A DNA stretch of 64,000 bases from Plantactinospora sp039889035 (GTDB taxonomy: Bacteria > Actinomycetota > Actinomycetes > Mycobacteriales > Micromonosporaceae): positions 248,001 through 312,000 of the forward strand of contig JBDQQY010000002.1 of NCBI GenBank assembly GCA_039889035.1, in the 5' to 3' direction. The translations under genes were made by a program, and so were the position numbers. This document shows, one piece after another, positions 48,241 through 57,186 of this stretch. The notes under the pieces were generated by a model, which had not been told where the DNA came from, made no database searches, and saw only the letters and a list, made by a program, of their open reading frames with translations. The stretch's first letter is position 1, and every line of letters starts with the position of its first letter.

Positions 48241-49275
48241 GTGACGAACCCGAACGAGGTGGCCGCTCCGGCCGACTCGCCCGAGCCGTTCGGCGCCGCC
48301 GATCCGGCCCGGCCGGCCCGGCGGTTACTGCTGGTGCACGCGCATCCCGACGACGAGGCGATCGGCACCGGCGCCACGATGGCGTACTACGCGGCGGCCG
48401 GCGCCGGGGTCACCCTGGTCACCTGCACGCTCGGCGAGGAGGGCGAGATCCACGTGCCGGCGCTTCACGGGTTGGCCGCCACCGAGGCCGACCAGCTCGG
48501 CGGGTACCGGATCACCGAGCTGGCCGCCGCGTGTGCCGCGCTCGGCGTACGGGACCACCGGTTCCTCGGCGGCGCCGGGCGGTACCGCGACTCGGGCATG
48601 ATGGGGCTGCCCACCAACGACCACCCGCGGGCCTTCTGGCAGGCCGACCTCGACGAGGCGGCCGGCCACCTGGTCGAGATCATGCGCGAGGTGCGCCCGC
48701 AGGTAGTGATCACCTACGACCCGAACGGCTTCTACGGGCACCCCGACCACATCCAGGCGCACCGGGTGGCGATGCGGGCGGCCGAACTCGCCACCGCCGA
48801 GGGCTTCGGACCGGACAAGATCTACTGGACGGCGATGCCGAGGAGCGTGCTGGAGGCCGGTCTGCTCGCCTTCGCCGACGCCGCCGACAACCCGTTCGCC
48901 GGCACCGAGCAGGTCGACGACCTCCCCTTCGGTACCCCGGACGAGCAGATCGCGGCCCGGATCGACGGCACCGACCAGCACGCCGCGAAGGAGGCGGCGA
49001 TGCGGGCGCACGCCACGCAGATTCCGGACAACTCGTGGCTCTACTCGATCGCCAGCAACTTCGGCGGCGAGTTCATGGGGGTGGAGTACTACACCCTGGC
49101 CGTGGGCTCCCGGGGCCCGGGCCTCGGCCCGTACGGCTGGGAGGACGACCTCTTCGCCGGGCTGCCGGTGGCGGAGGCGACCGCGCCGGTCCCGGCCGGC
49201 GATGTCCGGCCCGTTTCGACCGCCGTGGTCCCGACGCCCCCGACCGGTACGCCGGCGGAGGCGGGCGCGCGGTGA
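48241..49275 (+). CDS. mshB: Mycothiol deacetylase (N-acetyl-GlcN-Ins deacetylase)
   Basis: The 344-residue protein has the LmbE/MshB zinc motifs AHPDDE (residues 34-39) and YGHPDH, together with GEEGEIHV and FLGGAGRYRDSGMMG, which match MshB closely. It deacetylates GlcNAc-Ins in the synthesis of mycothiol, the main thiol of actinobacteria, and places the organism in that phylum. The C-terminal 40 residues are Pro/Thr-rich. It is probably translated from a leaderless mRNA and overlaps the next gene as GTGA. Confidence 0.92.
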   Translation: MTNPNEVAAPADSPEPFGAADPARPARRLLLVHAHPDDEAIGTGATMAYYAAAGAGVTLVTCTLGEEGEIHVPALHGLAATEADQLGGYRITELAAACAALGVRDHRFLGGAGRYRDSGMMGLPTNDHPRAFWQADLDEAAGHLVEIMREVRPQVVITYDPNGFYGHPDHIQAHRVAMRAAELATAEGFGPDKIYWTAMPRSVLEAGLLAFADAADNPFAGTEQVDDLPFGTPDEQIAARIDGTDQHAAKEAAMRAHATQIPDNSWLYSIASNFGGEFMGVEYYTLAVGSRGPGLGPYGWEDDLFAGLPVAEATAPVPAGDVRPVSTAVVPTPPTGTPAEAGAR

Positions 49276-49751
49276 GCCTGCCGAGCCCGTCCGTGTCCAC
49301 CCCGCCGGAGTTGGAGCCCGTCACCCCGCCGCCCGCCGAGCCGTCGGGGGCGCACCGGGCGGTCGACCTGGTGCTGCGGGTGGTCGGTGGCGTGGTCGCG
49401 GTGGTGGCCGCGGCGGTCACCGCCGTGCTGGAGCTGATCCTGTCGATGCTCCGGGTGGGCGGTGTGCTGATCGGGGTGTCGGTGCTGGTCACCGTGCTGG
49501 CGAACGTGGCGCTGGGCTGGTTCGCGCCCCGGGTGGTGGGGCGGCGCTGGGCGCTCGCGCTGCCCGCCGTCGTCTGGTTCGCCCTGATGGTGGTCGCCGC
49601 CGGCGGCACCTCCGAGGGTGACGTGCTGATCGCCGCCAACAACTGGGTCGGGCTGGTGATGATCTTCGCTGGCTCGGTGACCTTCGCGGTCATGGGCTTC
49701 CGCACGATCATGAACCCGCGCGGCCCCGGGTCCCCGCAGCTCCGGCTCTGA
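49272..49751 (+). CDS. Small integral membrane protein coupled to mshB
   Basis: The 159-residue protein has a Pro-rich cytoplasmic N-terminus of about 30 residues and four hydrophobic helices (LVLRVVGGVVAVVAAAVTAVLELIL, GGVLIGVSVLVTVLANVALG, WALALPAVVWFALMVVAAG, VGLVMIFAGSVTFAVMGF). Its GTG overlaps the mshB stop by 4 bases, so both are translated together. The frame is open far into mshB, but that part is an off-frame shadow. Function unknown; the tight link suggests a role near thiol metabolism, which is inference. Confidence 0.8.
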   Translation: MSLPSPSVSTPPELEPVTPPPAEPSGAHRAVDLVLRVVGGVVAVVAAAVTAVLELILSMLRVGGVLIGVSVLVTVLANVALGWFAPRVVGRRWALALPAVVWFALMVVAAGGTSEGDVLIAANNWVGLVMIFAGSVTFAVMGFRTIMNPRGPGSPQLRL

Positions 49752-49887
49752 CCCCCGGTCGGGCAACGGCTCCTCCCCGCTCCGATCCGCAACCGCTCGC
49801 ACCATGGATCCACTCAGCCACGGGTGGTAGAACTCTGTGGCAGGAAGCCCCCGGACGGGTGGGGGCCCGAGGCCAAGAGGACGGGCG

Positions 49888-50352
49888 ATGAAGGAGCGTT
49901 GGCTACCGGTCGGAGTACTCGCGGGCGTGCTGTTCGGGATCAACGTCGTGGCCCGCCTGGTGGCCCGGTTCGGGTTCGGTGACAACACCGAGATACAGGA
50001 CCGGATCTCGCTGGGCATGTTCGCCGCGATCGGGGTGGTCCTGGCGACCCTCGCGTTCCTCCGGGGGCAGCGCCGTCCGTTGCCCGACTGGGGCGGGGAG
50101 ATGGCGCTCGCCGTACTGGTCGCGATGGTGCTGACCATCTTCGTCGGGCCGTTCATCAGCGGCAGCCAGCCGTTCGCCTCGGGGGCCGGGGCGTTCTTCT
50201 CGCAGATCTGGCTCTACGCCGGCTTCACCCTCGGCGGCGTACTCGTCGGCTACCTGCTGCTCACCGCGTTCGGCTGGGACTACCGGTCCCGGTCGCTCAA
50301 GCGGTACGCCGAGGCCAAGCAGTCCAAGCCCCGCCGGGTCGTACGCCGCTGA
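49888..50352 (+). CDS. Membrane protein of unknown function
   Basis: The 154-residue protein has four predicted membrane helices (LPVGVLAGVLFGINVVARLVA, SLGMFAAIGVVLATLAFL, MALAVLVAMVLTIFVGPF, IWLYAGFTLGGVLVGYLLL) and a basic C-terminal tail (RSLKRYAEAKQSKPRRVVRR). ATG 49888 follows AAGAGG. It ends 5 bp before the convergent GNAT gene. I know no function. Confidence 0.78.
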   Translation: MKERWLPVGVLAGVLFGINVVARLVARFGFGDNTEIQDRISLGMFAAIGVVLATLAFLRGQRRPLPDWGGEMALAVLVAMVLTIFVGPFISGSQPFASGAGAFFSQIWLYAGFTLGGVLVGYLLLTAFGWDYRSRSLKRYAEAKQSKPRRVVRR

Positions 50353-50356
50353 CCGG

Positions 50357-51442
50357 TCAGTGCGGCGCGACCCGGGTCTGGTAGGTGTGGTGCGTGCTGA
50401 AGCCGAGCCGGCGGTAGAGCGAGACGGCGGCCTCGTTGCGCTCCTCGACCTGGAGGAACGTCCGGGTCGCGCCGAGTCCGGCCGCCCATTCCGCCAGCGC
50501 CCGGATCAGGTGCTGGGCCAGCCCCTGCCGCCGGGCCGACGGGACCACCTCGATCAGGCTCAACCCGAGCCAGCGGTGCTGGCCGGTGACCGTGCCCCGG
50601 GCCACCGCGATCAACTCCGGCCGGTCGCCCGCGTGGCCGGCGGGCGGCGCGGCGTGGCCCGTGGGCGGCATGGCGTACAGGTGGGCGAAGCGGACCTGCC
50701 GCACGGCGGTGAGGATGTGCCGGGCGGCGGCCGGCAGCTCGGCGGCAGCCCCGGGGTCCGGGGAGCGGCCGGCGCCGGTGGCGGACGCGTCGAGCCGGGC
50801 GTACTGCCGGCCCTGTTTCGCCTTGCGCCGGGCAGCCAGGGCGAACCACTCCGGCGAGGGTGTCCCGGCCAGCTCCGGCGCCGGCAGGTCCCGCCGGGCG
50901 GGGACGGCGTCCAGGATCGCCGCCAGCGGCGCGGTCTGCACGAGTACCAGTGGCCGGGCCGACCAGCCGCGCTCGTCCAGCGCCGCACCGACCGGCGCGG
51001 CCAGCGGCAGCGGCACGTTGACCATGGCCGGCCGGCCGCGTTCGGCGTACCAGCGCTGCACCGCGTCGATCGCCTCGTCGAGCGGCCGGTCCGGGTCACC
51101 CACCGGCAGCGCGGTGTTCGCCCGCCCGGACCAGCCGTCGGCGGTACGGAGCAGCCAGTCGCCGAGCCGTTCGCGTACCGGGGCCGGCCAGGCCTCGTCC
51201 GAGGCGAGTTCGAGTTCGACCACCGCCGCCGCGTTCGGGCGCCGGGCCGGCGGGACCCGCTTGGCCCGGTGCACCTCGCGCAGCGGCACCCGGAGCGGCC
51301 CGTTCGCGGTGGCCAGCGTGAGATGGGTCTCGGTCAGGTCGACCAGCTCGCCGAGCGCGTCGCTGAACAGGGTGCGTCCGCTCTGATTTCCGACAATCCG
51401 GCGAACGACGATCCGGTGTCCCACATCGCGGCGTCCGAGCAC
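50357..51442 (-). CDS. GNAT-family N-acetyltransferase
   Basis: The protein of about 361 residues has the GNAT acetyl-CoA site near its end (LSLIEVVPSARRQGLAQHLIRALAEWAAGLGATRTFLQV, then NEAAVSLYRRLGFSTHH). The first 75 residues form a separate small domain (VLGRRDVGHRIVVRRIV to PLREVHRAKRVPP), as in actinobacterial acetyltransferases related to mycobacterial Rv0428c. The substrate is unknown. GTG 51442 has a GGGAGGGGG ribosome site; an ATG at 51466 in frame is the alternative. It is divergent from the ferredoxin gene. Confidence 0.82.
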   Translation of the reverse strand: MLGRRDVGHRIVVRRIVGNQSGRTLFSDALGELVDLTETHLTLATANGPLRVPLREVHRAKRVPPARRPNAAAVVELELASDEAWPAPVRERLGDWLLRTADGWSGRANTALPVGDPDRPLDEAIDAVQRWYAERGRPAMVNVPLPLAAPVGAALDERGWSARPLVLVQTAPLAAILDAVPARRDLPAPELAGTPSPEWFALAARRKAKQGRQYARLDASATGAGRSPDPGAAAELPAAARHILTAVRQVRFAHLYAMPPTGHAAPPAGHAGDRPELIAVARGTVTGQHRWLGLSLIEVVPSARRQGLAQHLIRALAEWAAGLGATRTFLQVEERNEAAVSLYRRLGFSTHHTYQTRVAPH

Positions 51443-51521
51443 GATCGACCCCCTCCCCGGCGACATACTAGGCTCTTACCGTCGCGGTCGATCGCGGCGT
51501 GGCTTGCGGAGGAGAAGATCG

Positions 51522-51845
51522 GTGACCTACATCATCGCCGAGCCGTGCGTGGATGTGCTCGACAAAGCGTGCATCGAGGAGTGCCCGGTCGACTGCATCT
51601 ACGAAGGCAACCGGATGCTCTACATCCACCCGGACGAGTGCGTGGACTGCGGGGCGTGCGAGCCGGTCTGCCCGGTGGAAGCGATCTTCTACGAAGACGA
51701 CGTGCCGGAGCAGTGGAAGGACTACACCACCGCCAACTACGAGTTCTTCGAGGATCTCGGTTCGCCGGGTGGAGCCTCGAAGATCGGCAAGGTGGAGAAG
51801 GACACTCCCTTCATCGCGGCGCAGCCGCCGCGAGGTGAGCACTGA
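51522..51845 (+). CDS. fdxA: 7Fe ferredoxin
   Basis: The 107-residue ferredoxin has cysteines at 9, 17, 21, 40, 43, 46 and 50 with the spacing of Azotobacter ferredoxin I: C9, C17 and C50 for a 3Fe-4S cluster, and C21, C40, C43 and C46 for a 4Fe-4S cluster. The free C25 is also conserved. It is an electron carrier, abundant in actinobacteria. GTG 51522 follows GGAGGAG. Its stop overlaps the dapC start, a linkage seen in many actinobacteria. Confidence 0.95.
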   Translation: MTYIIAEPCVDVLDKACIEECPVDCIYEGNRMLYIHPDECVDCGACEPVCPVEAIFYEDDVPEQWKDYTTANYEFFEDLGSPGGASKIGKVEKDTPFIAAQPPRGEH

Positions 51846-52984
51846 GCGGCACGACACCGGTTGCCGGCCGTACGCCCGACGGGGCACGCTCCGGCCGTAC
51901 CGGCAATCTGCCCGACTTCCCCTGGGACCTGCTCGAGCCGGCTAAGGCGCTGGCCGGGCGGTACCCGGACGGGATCGTCGACCTCTCCGTGGGCACCCCG
52001 GTCGACCCGGTGCCCGGTGTGATCCGGGCCGCGCTGGCGGCGGCCTCGGACGCGCCCGGCTATCCGCTGACCGCCGGCTCGCCGGCACTGCGTACCGCGC
52101 TCGCCGAATGGGTGGCCCGGTCCTGCGGGGCCGACCCGGAGACGGTCGGCGTGCTGCCGACGATCGGCTCGAAGGAGTTGGTCGGCTGGCTGCCCACCCT
52201 GCTCGGGCTCGGTCCCGGCGACGTGGTGGTGATCCCGCAGGTCTGCTACCCGACGTACGAGGTCGGGGCGCGGCTGGCCGGCGCCGAGGTGGTCCGGGCC
52301 GACGCCCTGACCGCGCTCGGCCCCGACCCCCGGGTACGCCTGCTCTGGGTCAACTCGCCGTCCAACCCGACCGGCCGGGTCCTGCCGCCGGAACATCTCC
52401 GCAAAATGGTGGACTGGGCCCGCGAACGCGGCGTCGTGGTCGCCAGTGACGAGTGCTACCTCTCGCTGGGCTGGGAGGAGACGCCGACCTCGATTCTCGA
52501 CCCGGCGGTCTCCGGCGGCGACCACACCAACCTGCTGGCCGTGCACTCGCTCTCCAAGCGTTCAAACCTGGCGGGCTACCGGGCCGGCTTCGTCGCCGGT
52601 GACCGGAGCATCGTCGGCACCCTGCTGGCGGTGCGGAAACACGCCGGGATGATCGTGCCGGCTCCGGTGCAGGCGGCGATGGTCGCGGCGCTCGGCGACG
52701 AGGCACACGTGGTCGAGCAGCGGATCCGATACGCCGCCCGCCGCGAGGTGCTGCGAGACGCGCTGGTCAAGGCCGGTTTCGAGATCACGTACTCCACGGC
52801 CGGGCTCTATCTCTGGGCCAGCCGGGGCGAGGACTGCTGGGCGACGGTGGACTGGCTCGCCCGGCGGGGCATCCTGGTCGCGCCCGGCGAGTTCTACGGC
52901 CCGACCGGCAACCGGCACGTCCGGGTCGCGCTCACCGCGACGGACGAGCGGGTGGCCGCCGCCGCGGACCGGCTGCTCTCCTGA
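51842..52984 (+). CDS. dapC: Succinyldiaminopimelate aminotransferase
   Basis: The 380-residue protein is a class I/II aminotransferase of the DapC type: LPDFPWDLLEPAKALAGRYP near the start, DGIVDLSVGTPVDPVPGVI, WVNSPSNPTGRVLP and the PLP-binding lysine in SLSKRSNLAGYR. It makes succinyl-diaminopimelate for lysine and cell-wall synthesis. Family members begin just before FPWD, so the GTG at 51989 is too far in. The only in-frame start upstream is CTG 51842, which overlaps the fdxA stop as CTGA with GAGGTG four bases upstream. A CTG start is rare. Confidence 0.9.
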   Translation: MSGTTPVAGRTPDGARSGRTGNLPDFPWDLLEPAKALAGRYPDGIVDLSVGTPVDPVPGVIRAALAAASDAPGYPLTAGSPALRTALAEWVARSCGADPETVGVLPTIGSKELVGWLPTLLGLGPGDVVVIPQVCYPTYEVGARLAGAEVVRADALTALGPDPRVRLLWVNSPSNPTGRVLPPEHLRKMVDWARERGVVVASDECYLSLGWEETPTSILDPAVSGGDHTNLLAVHSLSKRSNLAGYRAGFVAGDRSIVGTLLAVRKHAGMIVPAPVQAAMVAALGDEAHVVEQRIRYAARREVLRDALVKAGFEITYSTAGLYLWASRGEDCWATVDWLARRGILVAPGEFYGPTGNRHVRVALTATDERVAAAADRLLS

Positions 52985-53006
52985 TCGACCGCTCCGACCA
53001 CCCCCG

Positions 53007-53018
53007 GAGAGCGCTCTC
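53007..53018. promoter_or_regulatory. LacI-type operator palindrome
   Basis: GAGAGCGCTCTC is a perfect 12-bp palindrome with the central GCGC of many actinobacterial LacI-family operators. It lies 20 bp before the -35 element of the large secreted-protein gene, which fits control by a sugar-responsive regulator encoded elsewhere. Confidence 0.55.
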
Positions 53019-53038
53019 GGAAATGTGCCCGGCACCGC

Positions 53039-53067
53039 TTGACGGCACGGCAACACGCTCGTAACGA
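53039..53067 (+). promoter_or_regulatory. Sigma-A-like promoter
   Basis: TTGACG, 17 bases, TAACGA: a near-consensus housekeeping promoter about 95 bp before GTG 53163. Confidence 0.65.
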
Positions 53068-53162
53068 TGTATGCACATCTTTTCGCGCCTCCGGTGCCCG
53101 CCGGTGGCGCGAACCAGAGGGCGTGACACGGCGGACCGCCCGGTCGACGAAGGGACCGGTCC

Positions 53163-56100
53163 GTGCGTGGGACAACACGATCCTGGCTCGGCGCTGCGCT
53201 GAGCCTGCTTCTCGTACTCGTCGGGGTGGCGGTGACACCGCCGGTGGCGAGTGCCGCGCCCGCCTTCACCGTGCTGGTCTTCTCCAAGACCGCCGGCTTC
53301 CGGCACGGCTCGATCGGCCCCGGCATCGCGGCCATCCAGCAACTCGGCGCGGCCAACAACTTCGCCGTCGAGGCGACCGAGGACGCCGGGGCCTTCACCG
53401 ACGCCAACCTGGCTCGGTTCGACGCGGTGGTCTGGCTCTCCACCACCGGAGACGTACTCGACACCGCGCAGCAGGGCGCCTTCCAGCGCTACATCCAGGC
53501 CGGCGGGGGGTACGTCGGAGTGCACGCCGCCTCCGACACCGAGTACGACTGGCCGTGGTACGGCGGGCTGGTCGGGGCGTACTTCGCCTCGCATCCGGCG
53601 CCGCAGCCGGCCACCGTCAAGGTCGCCGACCGGGTGCACCCGTCCACCCGGACGCTGCCGCTGCGCTGGAACCGCACCGACGAGTGGTACAACTTCCGGA
53701 CCAACCCGCGCGGCAAGGTGCACGTGCTGGCCACCCTGGACGAGACGACGTACACCGGCGGGGGCAACGGGCACGACCACCCGATCGCCTGGTGCCACAA
53801 CTACGACGGCGGGCGGTCCTGGTACACCGGCGGCGGGCACACCGACGAGTCCTTCGCCGAGCCGCTGTTCCGGACCCACCTGCTCGGCGGGCTGCGCAGC
53901 GCGGCCGGGGTCGAGCCCGGGGTCTGCGGCGGCACCGTGGAGAGCAGCTTCCAGCAGGTGACCCTGGCCAAGGGAGTGGCCGAGGTCGGCGAACCGATGA
54001 GCCTGACCGTGCTGCCGGACCGGGGCGTGCTGCACACCGCCCGGGACGGCACGATCCGGCACACCGACGCGGTCGGCAACACCAAGGTCGCCGGCCGGCT
54101 CGCCGTCTACACCTCGGACGAGGAGGGGTTGCAGGGCATCAAGGCCGACCCCAACTTCGCCGCCAACCGCTGGGTGTACCTCTTCTACGCGCCGCCGTTG
54201 AACACTCCGGGCGGCGGCGCCCCGGCCACCGGTACGCCGGCCGACTTCGCGCCGTGGAACGGCGTCAACCGGCTCTCCCGGTTCACCGTACGGGCCGACA
54301 ACACCCTGGACATGGCGAGCGAGACACTGGTGCTGGACGTGCCGACCAGTCGGGGGATGTGCTGCCACGTCGGCGGGGACATCGACTTCGACGCCGCCGG
54401 AAACCTCTATCTCTCCACCGGCGACGACACCAACCCGTTCGACTCGGCCGGGTTCAGCCCCATCGACGAGCGGCCCGGTCGCAACCCGGCGTTCGACGCC
54501 CAGCGGACCTCGGCGAACAGCAACGACCTGCGCGGCAAGGTGCTGCGGATCAGGCCGAGCGCGGGCGGCGGCTACACCGTGCCGGCCGGGAACATGTTCG
54601 CGCCCGGCACTCCGAACACCCGGCCGGAGATCTACGCGATGGGCTTCCGCAACCCGTTCCGGATGAGTGTGGACGCGGCCACCGGCGCGGTCTACCTCGG
54701 CGACTACGGCCCGGACTCGGGCACCGCCGACCCGAACCGGGGACCGGCCGGGCAGGTGGAGTTCGCCCGGATCACCTCGCCCGGCTTCTACGGCTGGCCG
54801 TACTGCACCGGCAACAACGACGCGTACAACGAGTTCACCTTCCCGTCCGGGCCGTCGGGGCCGAAGTACAACTGTGCGGGCGGGCCGACCAACGACTCAC
54901 CGAACAACACCGGCATCCGCAACCTGCCGGCGGCGGTGCCGGCCTGGCTGCCGTACACCGGGTCGCAGCCGGTCGAGTTCCAGGGCGGCGGGCTGTCGCC
55001 GATGGCCGGGCCGGTCTACCGGTACGACCCGAACTCCACCTCCGAGGTGGCCTTCCCGGAGTACTACCACGGCACGTTCTTCGCCGGTGAGTTCGGCCGG
55101 CGTTGGATCAAGAACATCGTGCTGGACGAGGCGGGCAAGCCGTTCAAGATCAATCCGTTCCCGTGGTCCGGTACCCAGGTGATGGACCTGGAGTTCGGCC
55201 CGGACGGCGCGCTCTACGTGCTCGACTACGGCACCGGCTTCTTCAACGGCGACGAGCACTCGGCGGTCTACCGGATCGAGTACGCCCGCAGCGGCCGCGC
55301 CCCGAAGCCGGTGGTGGCGGCGACCCCGACCTCCGGGGTGGCGCCGCTGACCGTCAGCTTCTCCTCGGCCGGCACCCTCGACCCGGACGGCGACCCGATC
55401 AGTTACGCCTGGGACTTCGACGGCAACGGCAGCACCGACTCCACGGCACCGAACCCGACCTTCACCTACACCGCCAACGGCACCCGGAGCGCGACGCTGA
55501 CCGTCCGGGACTCGACCGGCAAGACCGCCACCGGCAGCGTGGTGATCACGGTCGGCAACACCGCCCCGACGGTCCGGCTGGAGTTGCCGGGCAACGGCCA
55601 GACCTTCACCTTCGGCGACACGGTGCCGTTCCGGGTGGTGGTCACCGACCCGCAGGACGGCACCATCGACTGCTCCCGGGTCAAGGTCAGCTATCTGCTC
55701 GGGCACGACGCGCACGCACACCTGCTGACCAGCGCACAGGGCTGCACCGGCACGTTGCGGACGCTGGCCGACGGCGAGCACGACGTCTCGGCGAACATCT
55801 TCGGTGTCCTGGACGCGGAATACACCGACAACGGTGGGGGCGGGCAGGCGCCGCTGACCACGCACGCGCAGAGCATCCTGCAACCCCGGGTACGCCAGGC
55901 CGAGCACTACTCGTCGAGCAACGGCGTGCAGACCAGCGCCCCGGGCCAGGCGCACGGCGGCCGGGCGGTCGGCTACATCGACAACGGGGACTGGATCGCG
56001 TTCACCCCGTACAACCTGACCGGGGTGCGGTCGTTCTCGGCCCGGGTCGGCGCCAACGCGGGCGGGCACACCCTGGAGTTCCGGATCGGCTCGCCGACCG

Positions 56101-57092
56101 GCCAGCTGATCGGCTCGGCGACGGTTCCCGCCACCGGCGGCTACGGCGAGTTCCGCGACATCACCGGGGCCATCACCGCACCGGCCGGCACGCACGAGCT
56201 GTACCTGGTGTTCCGGGGCACCGGCGGCGGGCTCTACGACATCGACGAGTTCACCCTGCTCGGCGAGGGCGGCGGGCCGGGGCCGGACCCCGAGCCGACC
56301 GGCAACCTGGCGCTGAACCGGCCGGCGACCGCGTCGAGCGTGCAGGGTGCGGACGTGCCCGCCTCGGCGGCGGTGGACGGCGACCCGGCCACCCGGTGGT
56401 CGTCGGCGTTCGCCGACCCGCAGTGGATCACCGTCGACCTCGGGGCGTCGTACCAGCTCAGCCGGGTACGGCTGAACTGGGAGGCGGCGTACGGCAGCGC
56501 GTACCAGATCCAGGCCTCGGCCGACGGCAGCGCCTGGAGCACCGTGAAGTCGGTGACCGGCGCGGACGGCGGGGTCGACGACCACCCGGGGCTGACCGGC
56601 ACCGGCCGGTACGTCCGGATCAACGGCACCGCCCGGGGCACCGGCTTCGGCTACTCGCTCTGGGAGTTCGAGGTCTACGGCGCCCCGGCCGGCCCGAGCG
56701 GCGGCGGCAACCTGCTGCTGAACCGGCCGGCCACCGCGTCCAGCGCGGAGGGTGCGGACGTGCCCGCCTCGGCGGCGGTGGACGGCGACCCGGCCACCCG
56801 GTGGTCGTCCACGTTCACCGATCCACAGTGGATCAGGGTCGACCTCGGCTCGGCCCGGTCGATCGGTCGGGTGAAGCTGGTCTGGGAGGCGGCGTACGGC
56901 AGCGCGTACCAGATCCAGGCCTCGGCCGACGGCAGCGCCTGGACCACCGTGAAGTCGGTGACCGGCGGCGACGGCGGCACCGACGAGCACACCGGGCTCG
57001 GCGCCACCGGCCGCTACCTGCGGATCAACGGCACCGCCCGGGGCACCGGCTACGGCTACTCGCTCTGGGAACTGGAGGCGTATCCGAGTTGA
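53163..57092 (+). CDS. Secreted ThuA / glucose-sorbosone dehydrogenase / PKD / CBM6 / twin discoidin protein
   Basis: The 1309-residue protein has a signal peptide cleaved near ASAAP (residue 32), then a ThuA domain to about residue 260 (LVFSKTAGFRHGSIGPGIAA, GGGYVGVHAASDTEYDW), a glucose/sorbosone dehydrogenase propeller (MSLTVLPDRGVLHTARDG to YVLDYGTGFFNGDEHS), a PKD domain (DPISYAWDFDGNGSTDS), a CBM6-like domain (RQAEHYSSSNGVQ) and two F5/8-type discoidin domains of about 130 residues each. The enzyme parts probably oxidise or process sugars outside the cell, and the tail binds polysaccharide. The two discoidin domains repeat with a 405-bp period. Control by a LacI-type operator and a strong promoter is visible upstream. 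Confidence 0.88.
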   Translation: MRGTTRSWLGAALSLLLVLVGVAVTPPVASAAPAFTVLVFSKTAGFRHGSIGPGIAAIQQLGAANNFAVEATEDAGAFTDANLARFDAVVWLSTTGDVLDTAQQGAFQRYIQAGGGYVGVHAASDTEYDWPWYGGLVGAYFASHPAPQPATVKVADRVHPSTRTLPLRWNRTDEWYNFRTNPRGKVHVLATLDETTYTGGGNGHDHPIAWCHNYDGGRSWYTGGGHTDESFAEPLFRTHLLGGLRSAAGVEPGVCGGTVESSFQQVTLAKGVAEVGEPMSLTVLPDRGVLHTARDGTIRHTDAVGNTKVAGRLAVYTSDEEGLQGIKADPNFAANRWVYLFYAPPLNTPGGGAPATGTPADFAPWNGVNRLSRFTVRADNTLDMASETLVLDVPTSRGMCCHVGGDIDFDAAGNLYLSTGDDTNPFDSAGFSPIDERPGRNPAFDAQRTSANSNDLRGKVLRIRPSAGGGYTVPAGNMFAPGTPNTRPEIYAMGFRNPFRMSVDAATGAVYLGDYGPDSGTADPNRGPAGQVEFARITSPGFYGWPYCTGNNDAYNEFTFPSGPSGPKYNCAGGPTNDSPNNTGIRNLPAAVPAWLPYTGSQPVEFQGGGLSPMAGPVYRYDPNSTSEVAFPEYYHGTFFAGEFGRRWIKNIVLDEAGKPFKINPFPWSGTQVMDLEFGPDGALYVLDYGTGFFNGDEHSAVYRIEYARSGRAPKPVVAATPTSGVAPLTVSFSSAGTLDPDGDPISYAWDFDGNGSTDSTAPNPTFTYTANGTRSATLTVRDSTGKTATGSVVITVGNTAPTVRLELPGNGQTFTFGDTVPFRVVVTDPQDGTIDCSRVKVSYLLGHDAHAHLLTSAQGCTGTLRTLADGEHDVSANIFGVLDAEYTDNGGGGQAPLTTHAQSILQPRVRQAEHYSSSNGVQTSAPGQAHGGRAVGYIDNGDWIAFTPYNLTGVRSFSARVGANAGGHTLEFRIGSPTGQLIGSATVPATGGYGEFRDITGAITAPAGTHELYLVFRGTGGGLYDIDEFTLLGEGGGPGPDPEPTGNLALNRPATASSVQGADVPASAAVDGDPATRWSSAFADPQWITVDLGASYQLSRVRLNWEAAYGSAYQIQASADGSAWSTVKSVTGADGGVDDHPGLTGTGRYVRINGTARGTGFGYSLWEFEVYGAPAGPSGGGNLLLNRPATASSAEGADVPASAAVDGDPATRWSSTFTDPQWIRVDLGSARSIGRVKLVWEAAYGSAYQIQASADGSAWTTVKSVTGGDGGTDEHTGLGATGRYLRINGTARGTGYGYSLWELEAYPS
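56346..56950 (+). repeat. Tandem 405-bp repeat encoding two discoidin domains
   Basis: The segment from 56346 recurs from 56751 at an exact offset of 405 bp, with long identical blocks (for example 56481 onward and 56886 onward, about 58 bp). It stems from a recent in-frame duplication and could recombine. Confidence 0.8.
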
Positions 57093-57186
57093 CGGTTCGG
57101 GTGTTCGGATAGCCGCTGACGGGAGCCGGCCGCCGCGCCTCGTCCCGGCACCGCGACCGGTCGAGGAGTACGTACTCGGCTCGCCG

